DNA from: Amoebidium appalachense
Lineage: Eukaryota > Ichthyosporea
Length of the DNA stretch: 64,000 nt
Direction of reading: 5' to 3'
Assembly (NCBI GenBank): GCA_963693365.1
Contig: CAVNZM010000009.1
Coordinates: 2,914,001 to 2,978,000, forward strand
This document shows, piece by piece, positions 21,722 through 43,202 of the stretch. A program made the position numbers and the translations under genes. Position 1 is the stretch's first letter. The number at the start of each line of letters is the position of its first letter. The notes under the pieces are model-generated. The model was not told the origin of the DNA. It worked only from the letters and a program-made list of their open reading frames with translations, and did no database searches.

Positions 21722-22851
21722 TTTTGAATCTGTTTTTTGTTACTGCTTCAAGTTTAAACTTTTTCAAGCAGGCTTTCAACAGTCAAGAACATCCCGTGCA
21801 TTTATAGTTGAGGTTGTCTTATCAGTCTTGCAGCGATCCGGTGAAATTCTAATGCAAAGCATTAGGGTCTAAAAGACTAATGAAATTCGACTATTCGAAG
21901 ACAAGGATTTAAACTCTTTAGTTGCAGTTTTAAAAGGAACAAATCCGCCAAGTTCATGCACAGATCTTGATATTTACCTACGTAAGTTTTAAAGATATCC
22001 AATGAAATGCCTTCAACGTTAAATTCTGCATTCCTAGCTTTTTCCCAGTCAGTGCTACGTCACCATGGTGGCCCCAATGACCGTTGGCCCACTGGACGGT
22101 CGGACTGCCGGCCGACCCCCGGCGGAGTGAAGTGAGTGAAATGACGACTCACATGTGCAGACTCTGGATCCCATAAAATAAGCGTAGCCGCAGGAGAAAC
22201 TAATCTATATTAGTAACTCAAGGCTGTGTATGTATGGATATATTTGCATGTTTAAACCAAAGCCATCACCCACCGCACGATATCTTCAAACACCCCCGTG
22301 CACGTGCGGGCCATCACGCCCACCGCACGATATCTTCAAACACCCCAGTGCGCACGTGCGTGTGGCACCGTGCTGACGTCAAAACGTCATGATCTGCTCA
22401 CGTGGGGGCCGGACAGTACACTGAGTACATGTACACGGCCCGGGGAGTCTTGGATCGTGGAAACCTAATCAGTATATCACCTGTACATGTATTATGTAAT
22501 ATTAACATAGTTTGTAGAGTGCAATGCCCATGCCATGAGAGTGTTCTGAGGCAAACACACACACTTGCACATACAGACACAAAAAAAGAGGAGAGAATTC
22601 GCGATCGGAGCTCGAGAGATCCAGGGGCCCCCCGCGGGCCGGCGGGAGGGGGGGGAGGGGGAGAGGAGAGAGAGAGAGAGAGAGAGAAAGAAAGAAAGAG
22701 CGAGAGAAAGAGAGATGGATGATTCAGAAGGAGAGCGCCGAAAGCTCTAATTAAAGAGAGAGAGTGCCTCGGGAGGGGGACGGACGGGGGGGGGGGGGGG
22801 AGGGGCCACACACACATACACACAGAGAGAGAGAGAGAGGAGAGAGAGCGA

Positions 22852-22900
<49 letters not shown>

Positions 22901-22953
22901 GGGGGGGGGGGGGGAGAGAGCATGCGTGTGTGTGTGTGCGTATGTGTGTGTAA
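21722..22953. other. Intergenic upstream of the RING gene, left flank of the Copia element
   Basis: No gene seen. 22262-22361 is a 50-bp tandem duplication (CACCGCACGATATCTTCAAA at 22271 and 22321). A TGACGTCA palindrome lies at about 22374. 22650-22950 is purine-rich GA and G sequence. The TGTAA target-site copy is at 22949-22953. Confidence 0.6.
21801..21806 (-). promoter_or_regulatory. TATA box of the RING gene
   Basis: CTATAAATG on the minus strand, about 80 bp upstream of the ATG at 21721. The spacing gives a leader of about 50 nt. Confidence 0.5.
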
Positions 22954-23878
22954 TGTTGGAATATACAACCCCAATATCACCATATTATTCGTGTCTGTGA
23001 TATATTTACTATGTAACCATCCAACAGCGGTGTACGCGTGTTTTCGTGTGATGGCTAGGTGATCGATCGTGTGATTCCTAGGATGAATTGTGATATCTAA
23101 CCAAGGTTGGGCTGGGGTTGGCCAGCTTAACCGTATTGTCCTTTGGCCAATCGTAACGGACAGTTTCTTAATCGTAACAGGGGGGGTTCTTGGGGATCTG
23201 CAAGCCCAGCTAAAAACGCCCCTCCAGTCACAAAACTCCAAATACGCGTTTTTACGAATTAAGTATCGCAAAATTACAAGCCCTGGACACTTGTCGGGGT
23301 TCGATATTGCTCATGAGAAGCGCTGTAGTGTATGTTCTTGAACAGACATATTGAAAAAATTAGGTACAGTTAGATATTAGGGGGCGTTAAAGCGTTTATA
23401 ATGCTATGCATCTGATACGAAAGCTGTTACGACGGCACCCTAACCTTATTCGTATCGGGGTCTTTCGTTAATCGTAATTACGACGATTTTCTTTCGTAAT
23501 CCCCCCCCTGTATCTAACTGCCATATGATTGGCTAGGAACGCACCATCCAGATCTAGGGATTACGTAGTCAACCCGGATGCCATCCTGGATGGCTGGTGA
23601 CTGGATCACGGCGGAGCATATAAACTCGCACATGTAACATAATAAAATTGGGAGTTATAACGATAATTGACTGTTGCAACAGACTCTCCGAGCACTGTGT
23701 GGACACTTGTGTGATACTTAGGTGATAGTGCATGCAGCCCGATTAAGTACACACTTAGTAGTACTAGTATATCGCACCCATATAGAGACTGATCACCTCC
23801 GTGTGTGTGTGCAACGACTATACACTCTACTTGTGTTAGTGCAGACTCTGCTACGTGTGAGAAGGTAGTTTTCTCTCA
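22954..23878 (+). repeat. 5' LTR of the Copia element (carries an insertion)
   Basis: About 515 bp of LTR sequence interrupted by a 409-bp insertion (23102-23510). It has a TATA motif (GCATATAAAC near 23620) and AATAAAA near 23640. The 3' LTR reads GCATAAACC at the TATA position, so the two copies have begun to diverge. Confidence 0.95.
23102..23510. mobile_element. Non-autonomous hAT-like insertion in the 5' LTR
   Basis: Absent from the 3' LTR. It is flanked by an 8-bp direct repeat TATCTAAC (23094-23101 and 23511-23518), the target length of hAT transposons. The ends are imperfect inverted repeats, CAAGGTTGGG on the left and CAGGGGGGGG read inward from the right. The 409-bp interior has no ORF and is rich in TCGTAA/TTACGA motifs. 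The 8-bp duplication is direct evidence of insertion; the hAT label is inferred from it and the CA-G-rich ends. Confidence 0.65.
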
Positions 23879-23916
23879 GGTTCTGTGCCTTCGCAACGCT
23901 TTCCACTGCTTCGAAG

Positions 23917-26900
23917 ATGGCATCGCGGTCGTTTGACAGGCCTAGATTGACAGGTAGCATTGACTGGGTGGCGTTTGAGATGCGTTGTGGCTAGCTTACG
24001 CTGAGTCCAAGGGGTTTGCCGACTGCTATTTGGCACCCCCTTCCACCCAGGTGCGCAGGAAGCGTCGTTCATCTCCTGCGCCTGCTGGCAACGTTTCTGC
24101 CGGTACTGAGACTGTAACTGTGGAGGTTACGTATACGCCGCTGCGCGGCGGCCAGCCACAGCCTGAACGTGATTCGATGGCATCCCTGAAGGTGGCACGA
24201 GTGTCACTGATGCCGGCCCCTCCCGTGGTGAGGAGGAGACCACTGCGACGTCCTGCAACGTCCTGCGCCAGCCCCAGTACAGCAGTGATTCTGAGTCCGA
24301 TGATGGGAGTGAGGGTGAGCGTGTTGGCGTGAGTGTGTCGGACGCCCGTACGCGTCGCCTTGAAGGCAAAGCCAAGTACGACCTGATGACTGCTGTGGAT
24401 GACACCCTGCGCCCCTAGATTCAGACCTGTGCTTCTGCGCACGCCATGTGGACCACGCTCAAGACCACCTACAGTGTGCTGACCCCTGATGCCCGTGTCA
24501 TGCTGCACAATAGGTGGACGCAGCTAGCTGCCGAGCCCAAGGACACCATTGCAACGATCTTTGCCAAGGTGTTCAACCTGCAGCATCAGCTGACAGCAGC
24601 AGGCATCCCCGAGTCGGAGGAGCAGGTGCGGCTGAAGATTTTGGACATAGTCCCTAACCGTCTGCGCACTGCCAAGGAGGTGCTGAGCATGGAGCGCGTG
24701 CCGCGCTCTCTTGACGAGATGAAGCACATGCTGCTGACCCAGGAGATCAACCTGCTACGGCAAGGCGGGCAGCCCAAACCGCCTCCCCCCCGCCGTGAGA
24801 TGCCTAACGCAGCTGCTCTGGCTGGCTGCTGCCACTGGCACTGGGGCCAAGGAGGATCCCGGCAAGCAAGGCGGCCGCGGCGGCAAGGGTGGCCACGGTG
24901 GCCGGCGCGGTGCTGGCAACCAGGGTGCTGCTGCTTCCGATCGTCAGTACTGCATGAAGAACGGCCTCTGCTTCAAGTGCAAGAAGCCTGGCCACCAGCA
25001 GACACAGTGCCCGACCATGCTGGAGACACTGCGTGCGAACCTGGCGGCTGCGGAGGCCCTTGCTGGCGGCATTGGCGATGCCTTTGGCATGATGGCTTCG
25101 GCCTACATGTCCACGGCTGGTGGGCCTGCAGTTGGGCTGGACGGCAAGTGGACCTGGGATGGTGCTGCATCGCACCATATGACGTGCAACAAGGATGATT
25201 TCATCACCCCTGTGGACCTTAACCCTGCAGGTACGGTTAAGGTGGGTGGTGGTACCGTGCCTGCGGTGGGCCGCGGCACGGTGCAGGTAGATGCATGGCA
25301 CAGGGGTGTGCCTGCTCGCGTCACGCTGGATGCCCTGTACGTGCCTGCACTGGGTGCGCGCCTGCTTTCGGCACCTACTGCTGCACAGGCCAGTTGCAGC
25401 TCGTTGGTGGCAGCTGACCGTGTCACCGTCTTCAAAACTGATGGCCGTGTCTACTTTGAGTGTGCACGTGACCCTGCAGCCAACCTCTACATGTGCCCCT
25501 TCACCGCACCTGGCGAGGAGCTGCCCGTAGATGCCCGGGCCCTGATGGCCACACTGGAGGGTGCTACCCCGTGTGTGCTGGCCGAGGGCACCACCGTGGT
25601 GTGCAAGATCGTCACCCCACTACCTGGCTTTGATTCGGGTGCAGCTGCAACCGTGCCTGCCCCGCCCGCCGCTGCCAGTGGTGATTGGACCCCCCCCCCC
25701 CCCCCCCCCCCCCCCGCCCCGCCCACGCCGCAAAGGACCCCCCCTGTTGATGATTTTCCCGACCTGCCTGACCTCACAGAATCTGATGATGAGCTGTCTG
25801 AGAGTGACGAGGAGGCATCTGATGAAGAGGAGGCTAGTGCCCCGGAAGAGGGGGAGTGCAGGCCACCAGCTGCTGGGCGCGAGCGTGGCACTGAGGCCAC
25901 TACTGCTGCAGGCACCGTGCCTGTACCAGCACGGCCTGCCCCAGCCACCGATGCCTGCACCCTGCCCAAGGCTGCACCTGCCCCCACTGCTACCCCTGCT
26001 GACCCCACCACGGAGCCAGCAGTGCAGCACCCGTGGAGCCCCTTCAAGAATGTGGCCAAGGCCAGCTACGAGACCTGGCACCAGCGCTATAGCCACATCG
26101 GCAAGACTGGCCTACTGCAGCTGGCGCGCAGCGGCATGGTTAAGGGTCTGGAGATCACCACCAGCCCCCCTGCCACCACTGCAGTGTGTGAGGGGTGTGC
26201 CATTGGCAAGGCCAAGCAGCAGCCCTTTCCTAGGCAAGGCCGCCAGCGTTCAGACACGGTGCTTGGCATCGTGCACGTGGATGTGTACCGGTGGCCCCTA
26301 CAAGCGGTCTGTGGACGGCTACTACTTTGTGCTGGTGGCTGTGGATGACAAGACCGGCATGATGTTTGTGTGGGCTCTGAAGGCACGTAGTGACGTGCCT
26401 GCCACCCTGGCTGCCTGGGCCACCAAGATGGAGCGGCAGCATGGCCACAAGGTGCGCATCTACCGCACAGACGGCGCCGGCGAATTCAAGTCGCGGGGCT
26501 TCCAACGTTTCTGCATCAGCAACGGCATTGTGCATCAGATGGTAGTGGCCTATGAGCACGGCCAGAACGGTGTGGCTGAGCGCTACATCTACACGGTGAT
26601 AGACAAGGCCCGGGCCATGATGGCATCTGTACCGGGCTTCCCGCAGAACCGCTGGCCCGAGGCTGTCGGCACAGCGGTGCTGCTGATCAACATGAGCCCC
26701 CACAAGGCCGTGTCTGGCATGACACCCTGGCAGGCATTCTACAACCAGGTGCCTGATGTGTCCTACCTTCGTGCGTATGGCTGCCTAGCCTACCCCACCA
26801 TCGCCAAGGAGCAGCGCGGCAACAAGCTGGCACCACGTGCCCAGCGGGGCATTTTGATTGGCTACGGGGAGGAGACCAAGGGCTACCGCATCCTGCTGGT

Positions 26901-27460
26901 TACCCCCAGTGGCAGTTTCGGTTCAGTGGTCGTGAGGAGGAGTGTGCAGTTCAACGAGGGCGCCACCCTGGTGAAGGGCACGCTACCCCGCCCTCAACCC
27001 GAGCATGCGCATGGCCATCAGCCCGGCTGTACCTGGCCAGACCAGCGCAGATGACCCATTTGTGCAGGAGGAGCACACCACCACCGAGGAGGAGACAGGC
27101 AGGGACTCGGACCCTGCCAGCACTGTGGCCACCACGGCCACAGGCACCAGCAGCGATGGCTTTGATGACAGCCACAGTGAGAGCGAAGATGAGGGGGCAG
27201 CGCAAGGGGGTGCCGGCATGCTTAAGCGTGCGCGCATGGACTCGCCGCCCGCCAAGTCAGCACAGCCAATCGCCAAGCGGGTGCATTTCACCGACAGCAA
27301 CGTGCCCAGCCACCACCTGCCTAGGGTGACACGGAGTGGACACGTGTTCAGCACCCAGCAGCACCTGGGCAACATCAAGGGCACCGTGATTGAGGCCAAA
27401 GCGCGGTACGAGACCAACTCTCCCTACGGCAACCAGGCTCTGTACAGGTATCGTGGGTGA
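23917..27460 (+). pseudogene. Broken Copia gag-protease-integrase
   Basis: Gag starts at ATG 23917 (MASRSFDRPRLTGSIDW) but shifts frame within 30 codons, and a TAG interrupts it near 24417. The Gag core (MWTTLKTTYSVL..) precedes a CCHC knuckle, CFKCKKPGHQQTQC, at 24969-25010. Protease has WTWDGAASHHMTC near 25152, where the usual motif is DSGAS. The pre-integrase zinc region has HQRYSHIG and CEGCAIGK. Near 26290 one extra base breaks HVDVYGGPY. The integrase core then follows with VDDKTG, YRTDGAGEF and NGVAERYI, so the D, D and E residues are present. Another shift near 26990 leads into the acidic C-terminal region ending near ETNSPYGNQALY. Confidence 0.9.
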
Positions 27461-28611
27461 AGGGGCACCAATCCAACACCAAACGGTACGGTCAACGGAA
27501 TAACGAGGCAGACAAGGCAGCCAATGCAGGAAGAGCCCTCCCCCCCCCCCCCCCCCCCCCCCCCCTCCGGCCCCGGGGGGGGGGGGGGGGGGGGGGGGGG
27601 ATACTTCCTACGACTACAAGGCCACCGTATCCCCGGCAACATTCCCGGTACACTGAACCGGTTGAACAAGGACTTCCTCACCGACATGGCCGGCAAGACC
27701 AAGGCTATGTCCCCATACTAGCCGACCCCAGACTGCTCCCAGCCGAACGGAACCCCCTCAAGCTCAACAAGGGGCCTGCACAGGCAACCATCGGGGCCGT
27801 CAGAGGCAACACTCGTAGCCTGTCCCTGGCTATGGGCACCCTGCCTACCATGACACGGCTACACCGAGATCACCCCACCGTCGTTACACAGCCCACATGC
27901 CCATGGTGCAGCCAGCACCCTGAGACCACCACCCACCTCTGGGCCTGCCCGGCCCATGCAGGGGAGGTCCCCACCCTGACCACGGCCATCGCAGCCTGCA
28001 TCCACAACGTCCTGCACACTCGTCATCCAAACACCCCCACGGCACAGCACCAACATACGGCAGCCACGGTGGTAGACCAATGTGCATGGACAAACTGGAT
28101 AGGAGGCAACGGTGACCCACCAGACCCCGAAGACATCAAGTGGGTCGAACGGGGATTCTGCCCACGATCGGTGGGCCCACTACTTGCAGCCACCGGCACC
28201 ACCAAGACCACCACCCGGGCCATCTTAGGAAAAATCACAGTAGAGTTGCAGTCCTTTTTCTTTTCAAAAATTTGGCACCCACGGAACACACCACTCCCCC
28301 CCACCCACCCCAAAATGCAAAAACACCACCATATATCCACCGCCCGTAGAAAGAAAAGTATGGCTCCCCAAAACCCAAGACACACACAAATACACCCCCC
28401 ACACACACCCGGCCAGCCTGTTCTGACTGCCGGAACACACACAGACCCCAGTGTGCCCTGTAAAACCCACCTTTTGGTTCACAAAAACCTCGCCACAACA
28501 TACGTACAACAACACATAATGTTAGGCAGCAACCCCCCCCACCACCACCACCACCACACCCCATCATCCACCCATACCCACCGTAAATACTATACAGACT
28601 ACAACACTTAG
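27449..28611 (+). CDS. RNase H C-terminal segment plus CxxC-H-C zinc motif ORF inside the Copia element
   Basis: An open frame of about 387 codons, stop TAG at 28609. It starts directly after the Copia remnant with VSWVKGHQSN..GQRNNEADKAANAG, the last helix and final catalytic Asp region of an RNase HI domain (family pattern WVKGHxGxxGNExAD). Farther on, CPWCSQHPETTTHLWACP is the CxxC..H..C motif that often ends non-LTR and related retroelement polyproteins after RNase H. A C-run/G-run block (27541-27600) is read in frame as Pro then Gly. There is no reverse transcriptase in the window. The frame is intact while the upstream Copia frames are broken, so it is either a later capture or a relic spared by chance. 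Confidence 0.6.
27541..27600. repeat. C25-G27 inverted homopolymer hairpin
   Basis: About 25 C, then CTCCGGCCCC, then about 27 G. The halves are complementary and could form a long GC hairpin or a strand-swapped G4/i-motif. A break in coverage or assembly here is possible. Confidence 0.85.
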
Positions 28612-29042
28612 GACTTCCCAATACTGTAGATCGACCAGTGAGAGCCCTCGGTTAACGTTTATTGCTAGGTTTTGAATGGAGGGGAGGACTGGAGCCTCCT
28701 GCCGGCGTGGCTGGGGTAGTAGCCCTGGGCAAAGTGTGTATTTATAGTTAGGTTGTGAAGGATGGTTAACGTTTCAGCTTAGCTGAACTCATAGATAGCA
28801 CCTTAACTAGTGTACTGTCGGTGCTGTGTGGTAGACGGTAGTTTCCCTAGAGGGCCTGAAAAGGCCCTCCGGGAACAAAACGTGATTTAAAAAAAAAAAC
28901 AAAAAAAACCATGTGATGTGGAGGCAGGGGTGTGCTAGTTTATTGCTGCAGGCAACCAATGCCTGGCTGAGGGGTGCGGCAATCGACGCTGCGATATGAT
29001 TGGCTGATTTGTAGATTAGGTGCAATTGTGTTGTAAGGGGTG

Positions 29043-29568
29043 TGTTGGAATATACAACCCCAATATCACCATATTATTCGTGTCTGTGATATATTTACTA
29101 TGTAACCATCCAACAGCGGTGTACGCGTGTTTTCGTGTGATGGCTAGGTGGTCGATCGTGTGTTTCCTAGGATGTATTCAATTGAATTGTGATATCTAAC
29201 TGCCATATGATTGGCTAGGAACGCACCATCCAGATCTAGGGATTACGTAGTCAACCCCGATGCCATCCTGGATATGCGGTGGCTGGTGACTGGATCACGG
29301 CGGAGCATAAACCCGCACATGTAACATAATAAAATTGGGAGTTATAAACGATAAATGACTGTTGCAACAGACTCTCCGAGCACAGTGTGGAGACTTGTGT
29401 GATACTTAGGTGATAGTGCATGCAGCCCGATTAAGTACACACTTAGTAGGTAGTATATTGCACCCATATAGAGACTGATCACCTCCGTGTGTGTGTGTGC
29501 AACGACTATACAAGCTCTACTTGTGTTAGTGCAGACTCTGCTACGTGTGAGAAGGTAGTTTTCTCTCA
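29043..29568 (+). repeat. 3' LTR of the Copia element
   Basis: 526 bp, matching the 5' LTR without the 409-bp insertion. Small indels distinguish the copies, including a GTATTCAATT stretch only here and a loss at the TATA motif. Confidence 0.95.
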
Positions 29569-30163
29569 TGTAATAGTGATGTGGGCAGGGTGGGGGTGTG
29601 TGTACAGCAGAAAACCGTCTAGATCTCCCTACAAGGTAATACCCTAGGCCTCTAGCTAAAGACCATTAGAATTGATATATTGGGCATTGAGACGTCGACA
29701 CAGGTAAATCCAAGAAAAGACGGTATTGATTTATGGCACCGAATCAGACCTCGATGCAATAATACTAAAAAGAAATATGATCTGATCTATACTATATGAA
29801 CGATGGTGCTCTATTCTGCTCAAATATTGTGCACTATTGCACCCGTTCCTCACTCCTCCTCCCCCCCCCCCCCCCCCCCCCCTCCCTCCCCCCCCCCCCC
29901 CCCCCCCCCCCCCCCCACAAAAAAAAAAAAAAAAAAAAAACTTGAAACAATTATAAAAAGATAAAAAAATAAACTAAACAAAAGCCACACACTCGATCTC
30001 CATCCATCAATTCACACGAGTACTTTACGGCAAAGCCAAATCTTCCCATGCACTTCATCATATATATCTGAGATTCGTTCAATAAAAATTTCAAACCCTC
30101 AAACCAAAAAAACTTGCCAATTTCAAAAACCAAAAAAAACTCTCAGGCCTCAGCCAAATTTCG
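29569..30163. other. Intergenic: Copia right flank to nurim 3' end
   Basis: Starts with the TGTAA target-site copy. 29861-29940 is a C-run followed by an A-run. 29941-30163 is A-rich in the + strand and is probably the nurim 3' UTR. No gene seen. Confidence 0.6.
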
Positions 30164-31226
30164 TCATTTTGCCCCCGCGCTTCCACCCGCCGCCCTGCTC
30201 GGCCGGGGCGGCCAAAGCCCAGTTTCTTGCAGATTGCTAATGTATGCAACATCGGCTTTTGTAACCCTGGAACTCCAAATCATATATGCGGTTATACAGA
30301 GCACCCATAGAAAAGAGTCATATGTCATTACGGGGGTAACCCATAGGATGATCAAAGGGCCGGTTAGGATTGGGTGGCGGTAGTTTCGGTACAGTTGGCC
30401 CAGCTGCCCTTGTGGACCGAGTGGATTGGTACCACTTTGGTAGTCCAGAGCCTGTGTGTGTACGTGTGTGTGTGTATGTATGTGCATGTGTGGGTGGAGG
30501 TGTACGTGTAACATATGTGTGTGCGTCTGGTGTGTGCGTGTCCGTGTGCGTGTGCGTGTTCGCGTGCGTGTATGTGCGTGTGCGTGTGCGTGTGCGTGTG
30601 CGTGTGCGTGTGCGTGTGCGTGTGTCGCAGCCAAGTCAACGGAAAGTAAAGATCAAACAGAAAAAGGTGTTTTTTTTTGGTTTTTTTTTTTTTTTTTTTT
30701 TTTTTTTTGGGGGGGGGGGGGGTAGAGTGTGCGCCATGCACAAATTCACCAAGGCCTTACTTTTATTACTGTTATTTGTTTTTTTCTCTAATTTATATTT
30801 TTATTTTTATTTTTTTTAAATCATTTTTTTTGGCGGGGGGGGGGGGGGGGGGGGGGGGGGCTGTATGTATGGTTGTGATGGCGGCAAGATTGCCAAGCGG
30901 CCCCTTTCTTGGGCGGTAATGATGGTGTCGAGGAAGGGAGAGAGAGAAAAGGTGGAAGCGTGTAACGGGCCAGCAAATACCATACGTGTTCACTACGGAC
31001 GACATGATGCAGACTTTGCAGAGCACACAACCAGGAGTACGTGTCTTATGCAGAAACAATCCTCAAAAAAGGGGGAGAAAGGGGGAGAGGGGGGAGGGGG
31101 GGTTTGAATGCGTCGGAGGGGGGGGGGGGTGGGGGGGATGGGGGGGGGGGGGGGGGGGGGGAGCAAGTCAATTCACCATATCTGCACACGTTGGGTGGGT
31201 GGTGTGTGTGCGTGTGCGTGTGTGTT

Positions 31227-31310
<84 letters not shown>

Positions 31311-33002
31311 GGGGGGAGGGGGGGGGGGGGGGCAGGCGTTGAAGGGCAGGGGGCTATAGTGTTGCAGAAAATAAAGCAACCGGAACAATTGCAAGCCACG
31401 ACAGAAAAAACATACCTGCCGCAAGCCCAAAAGCTCAAAATGGTCAAAGACCCACAGCGTGGGTACGATGGTGGAGGCGACGCCCCATGCATACGCCAAG
31501 ACGAAAAACGGGGTGAAACGGCTTGTTTGCCACACACACGAGTGGCTTGTGGGACGCCATGAGTTTTCTAGTATCTGTGAGGGGAAGAAAAAGAAGGGAT
31601 GGGAAGAGGAGGTTAGATAAGCGAACTAATCTATTGATGTGGATAGGGGAACTGATGTACTCCCGTTCCCCCCAAACCCCCCTCCCCGCCTCCCACTTCC
31701 CACACACACACACACACCCAACCCCTTCTCCCTCCTGCCCCCTTCCCACACACACACAATCATTTTAACCACACCCACACACCCACACACCCACAAACCC
31801 ACACACACAAAAAAAAACCTAACCACTCATTCCATGGCAGACGTTAAATAACCTCGACATCCTCCTTCCCTTTCTTCCTTCCCCCCCCCCCCAACCCCCC
31901 TCAACCCCCTGGTCCCGCCACCCCCCCTCCCCCCCCCCCTCTCTCCCCGCTCCCTTTCCCTACCCCTGATCTTTTTTTGGCCTTCTAGGGGTGGATTATT
32001 CAAATCTCGATCAAGAACATTTAAGAGTGCATGTACACAGCAGGGCTACTAGAAGTGCACGGCACCAATTCTGAAGAAAGGTGGAGAAGGAAAAGTACCC
32101 AAATGGAGGTAGGGGCTGGAATGGTTGAATCGGGGAAAGGAAAACGGAGGGAAAGAGATGACTCGAAGATTAGAAAACGAGTACTAAAGGGGGTGGAAGG
32201 AGGCAGGTAGAACCGGTTGGGGTTACAGAAAGAGAGGGTGTGTGTGTGTGGGGGGGGGGGGGGGGGGGGGGGAGGGGGGGGGGAGAGAGAGGGGGGGGGG
32301 GGGTACTCCAGGTGCATAGAAAGCAGGCTATTAATAACAAGTGTAAATGGGTTATATCCAAAAACACACTACACGCAAATATAGTCAACCTACCATCAGT
32401 GACAGCAAAGTTGCAAGTGTGTAAACAGACCGATAGGCGGCTATGGGCAGGTACCGGGCAAACAAGTTTTTCGGTTTGTCTCGGCCAAGCAAACTGTGCA
32501 CGGCGGCAAACTGGAGAATGAGTAGCACGTTCCACCATAGCGCGGCTCGATTGTCAACATGGGCGGATGTTTGGAGTTGATGAGAGCCTGTGGAAACGAA
32601 AGAAGATCAGGAGGGGGGAGAAATCTGGCAGTTTCGAAGCAACTTAGAGGGAAGGAACCTAGTTTCTCGTCTACTTGTAACAGAACCAGCGGAAACGGGA
32701 AGAAGGGAACAGTGAACAAATAGAGGAGACAAGACTAGTATAAAACTGTTGGCGATCAGGTCGAGGTAAGCGTGGTGAGATCAGGAAGGGGGACGAAAGA
32801 GGGGTGGTAATGGATGGTTTCAACGAACCGGAGCTGGCGAGGCAGCAGTGGGACAGAGGCACGAAGAAAGGGAGGGAATGAGAACCCGGGCATTACCGCG
32901 GACCAAGGGTGGGCAGGTACAAGGATAGGGATTCAGTTTTGTGCGATGGTGATGGTGTTCATGGTGGTGGTGGTGGTGGTGGTGGTGGTGGTGGTGTGTG
33001 TG

Positions 33003-33063
<61 letters not shown>

Positions 33064-33068
33064 CGCGC

Positions 33069-33104
<36 letters not shown>

Positions 33105-33508
33105 CTGTGTATGTGTGTGCGCTCCGCACAAGAATGTATGTGTTTCTTTTTTGTGTTTCTTTTTGTGTTTGTTGGTGTTTGTTTGTGTTGCTGAGGTGTT
33201 GGGGGGAGGGGGGGAAGGGGAAGACGTAGAATACTTCTAATGTAGAGATGACACAAGTTTATATGAAAAATAAGCGAGGGAACATGGCCCATCCATGTTT
33301 CAAAGATGTACTTGTCTCAGAAAAGAAAAGGCTGGTGAAGAATTTTCTCACCTGGCCATAGGCGTACCTTGAAGCCTTTCCATGTCCACCCACACACCAG
33401 AAGCCATGTCAAGACATAGGTCACACCTGCCAGGCCAAACACCGTTGACCTGCCCACAAAGCTGCCTCTTTGGTCGTCTCGGTGCCAAGAGGCTGGTCTG
33501 GACGACAT
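30164..33508 (-). CDS. NRM: Nurim-like inner nuclear membrane protein (265 aa, 4 exons)
   Basis: Nurim is a multi-pass inner nuclear membrane protein related to isoprenylcysteine methyltransferases and bacterial NnrU/MddA proteins. Exons: 33352-33508, 32394-32587, 31416-31574 and 30164-30451; phases agree and total 266 codons. It begins MSSRPASWHRDDQRGS. Hydrophobic segments include STVFGLAGVTYVLTWLLV, WWNVLLILQFAAVHSLLG, SVYTLATLLSLM and FFVLAYAWGVASTIV. Diagnostic matches to human nurim are VHSLL (QHSLM), FDHFELLGLRQ (FDYAELMGLKQ), YRHP (LRHP), LWVTPVMTYDSFLW (LWVVPTLGTDRLLL) and the C-terminal DVAYISNLQ (DLRYLRAQL). The methyltransferase-type EERDL motif of bacterial relatives is absent, as in nurim, which favours nurim over a methanethiol methyltransferase. 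The tail after DVAYISNLQ is Pro/Arg/Gly-rich and may be less certain. Confidence 0.87.

Positions 33509-43202
<9,694 letters not shown>

Larger units (their letters stand above)
22954..29568 (+). mobile_element. Copia-type LTR retrotransposon, full length, degenerate and chimeric
   Basis: Both LTRs begin TGTTGGAATATACAACCCC and end TTTTCTCTCA. The element is flanked by a perfect 5-bp target-site duplication TGTAA (22949-22953 and 29569-29573). Domain order is gag, CCHC knuckle, protease, integrase, which is the Ty1/Copia order. After the integrase C-terminal region the expected Copia reverse transcriptase is absent, replaced from about 27445 by an RNase H tail plus zinc-motif ORF. Coding sequence is broken by a stop and at least two 1-nt frameshifts, so it is not autonomous. 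The interior is markedly more GC-rich than the host genes. The LTRs are very similar, so insertion was fairly recent. Confidence 0.95.

Noticed and set aside
30164-33508. Methanethiol S-methyltransferase (MddA) as the identity of this gene
   Set aside because: Motif FDHFELLGLRQ resembles MddA, but the SAM-site EERDL is missing and the C-terminal third aligns better with nurim.
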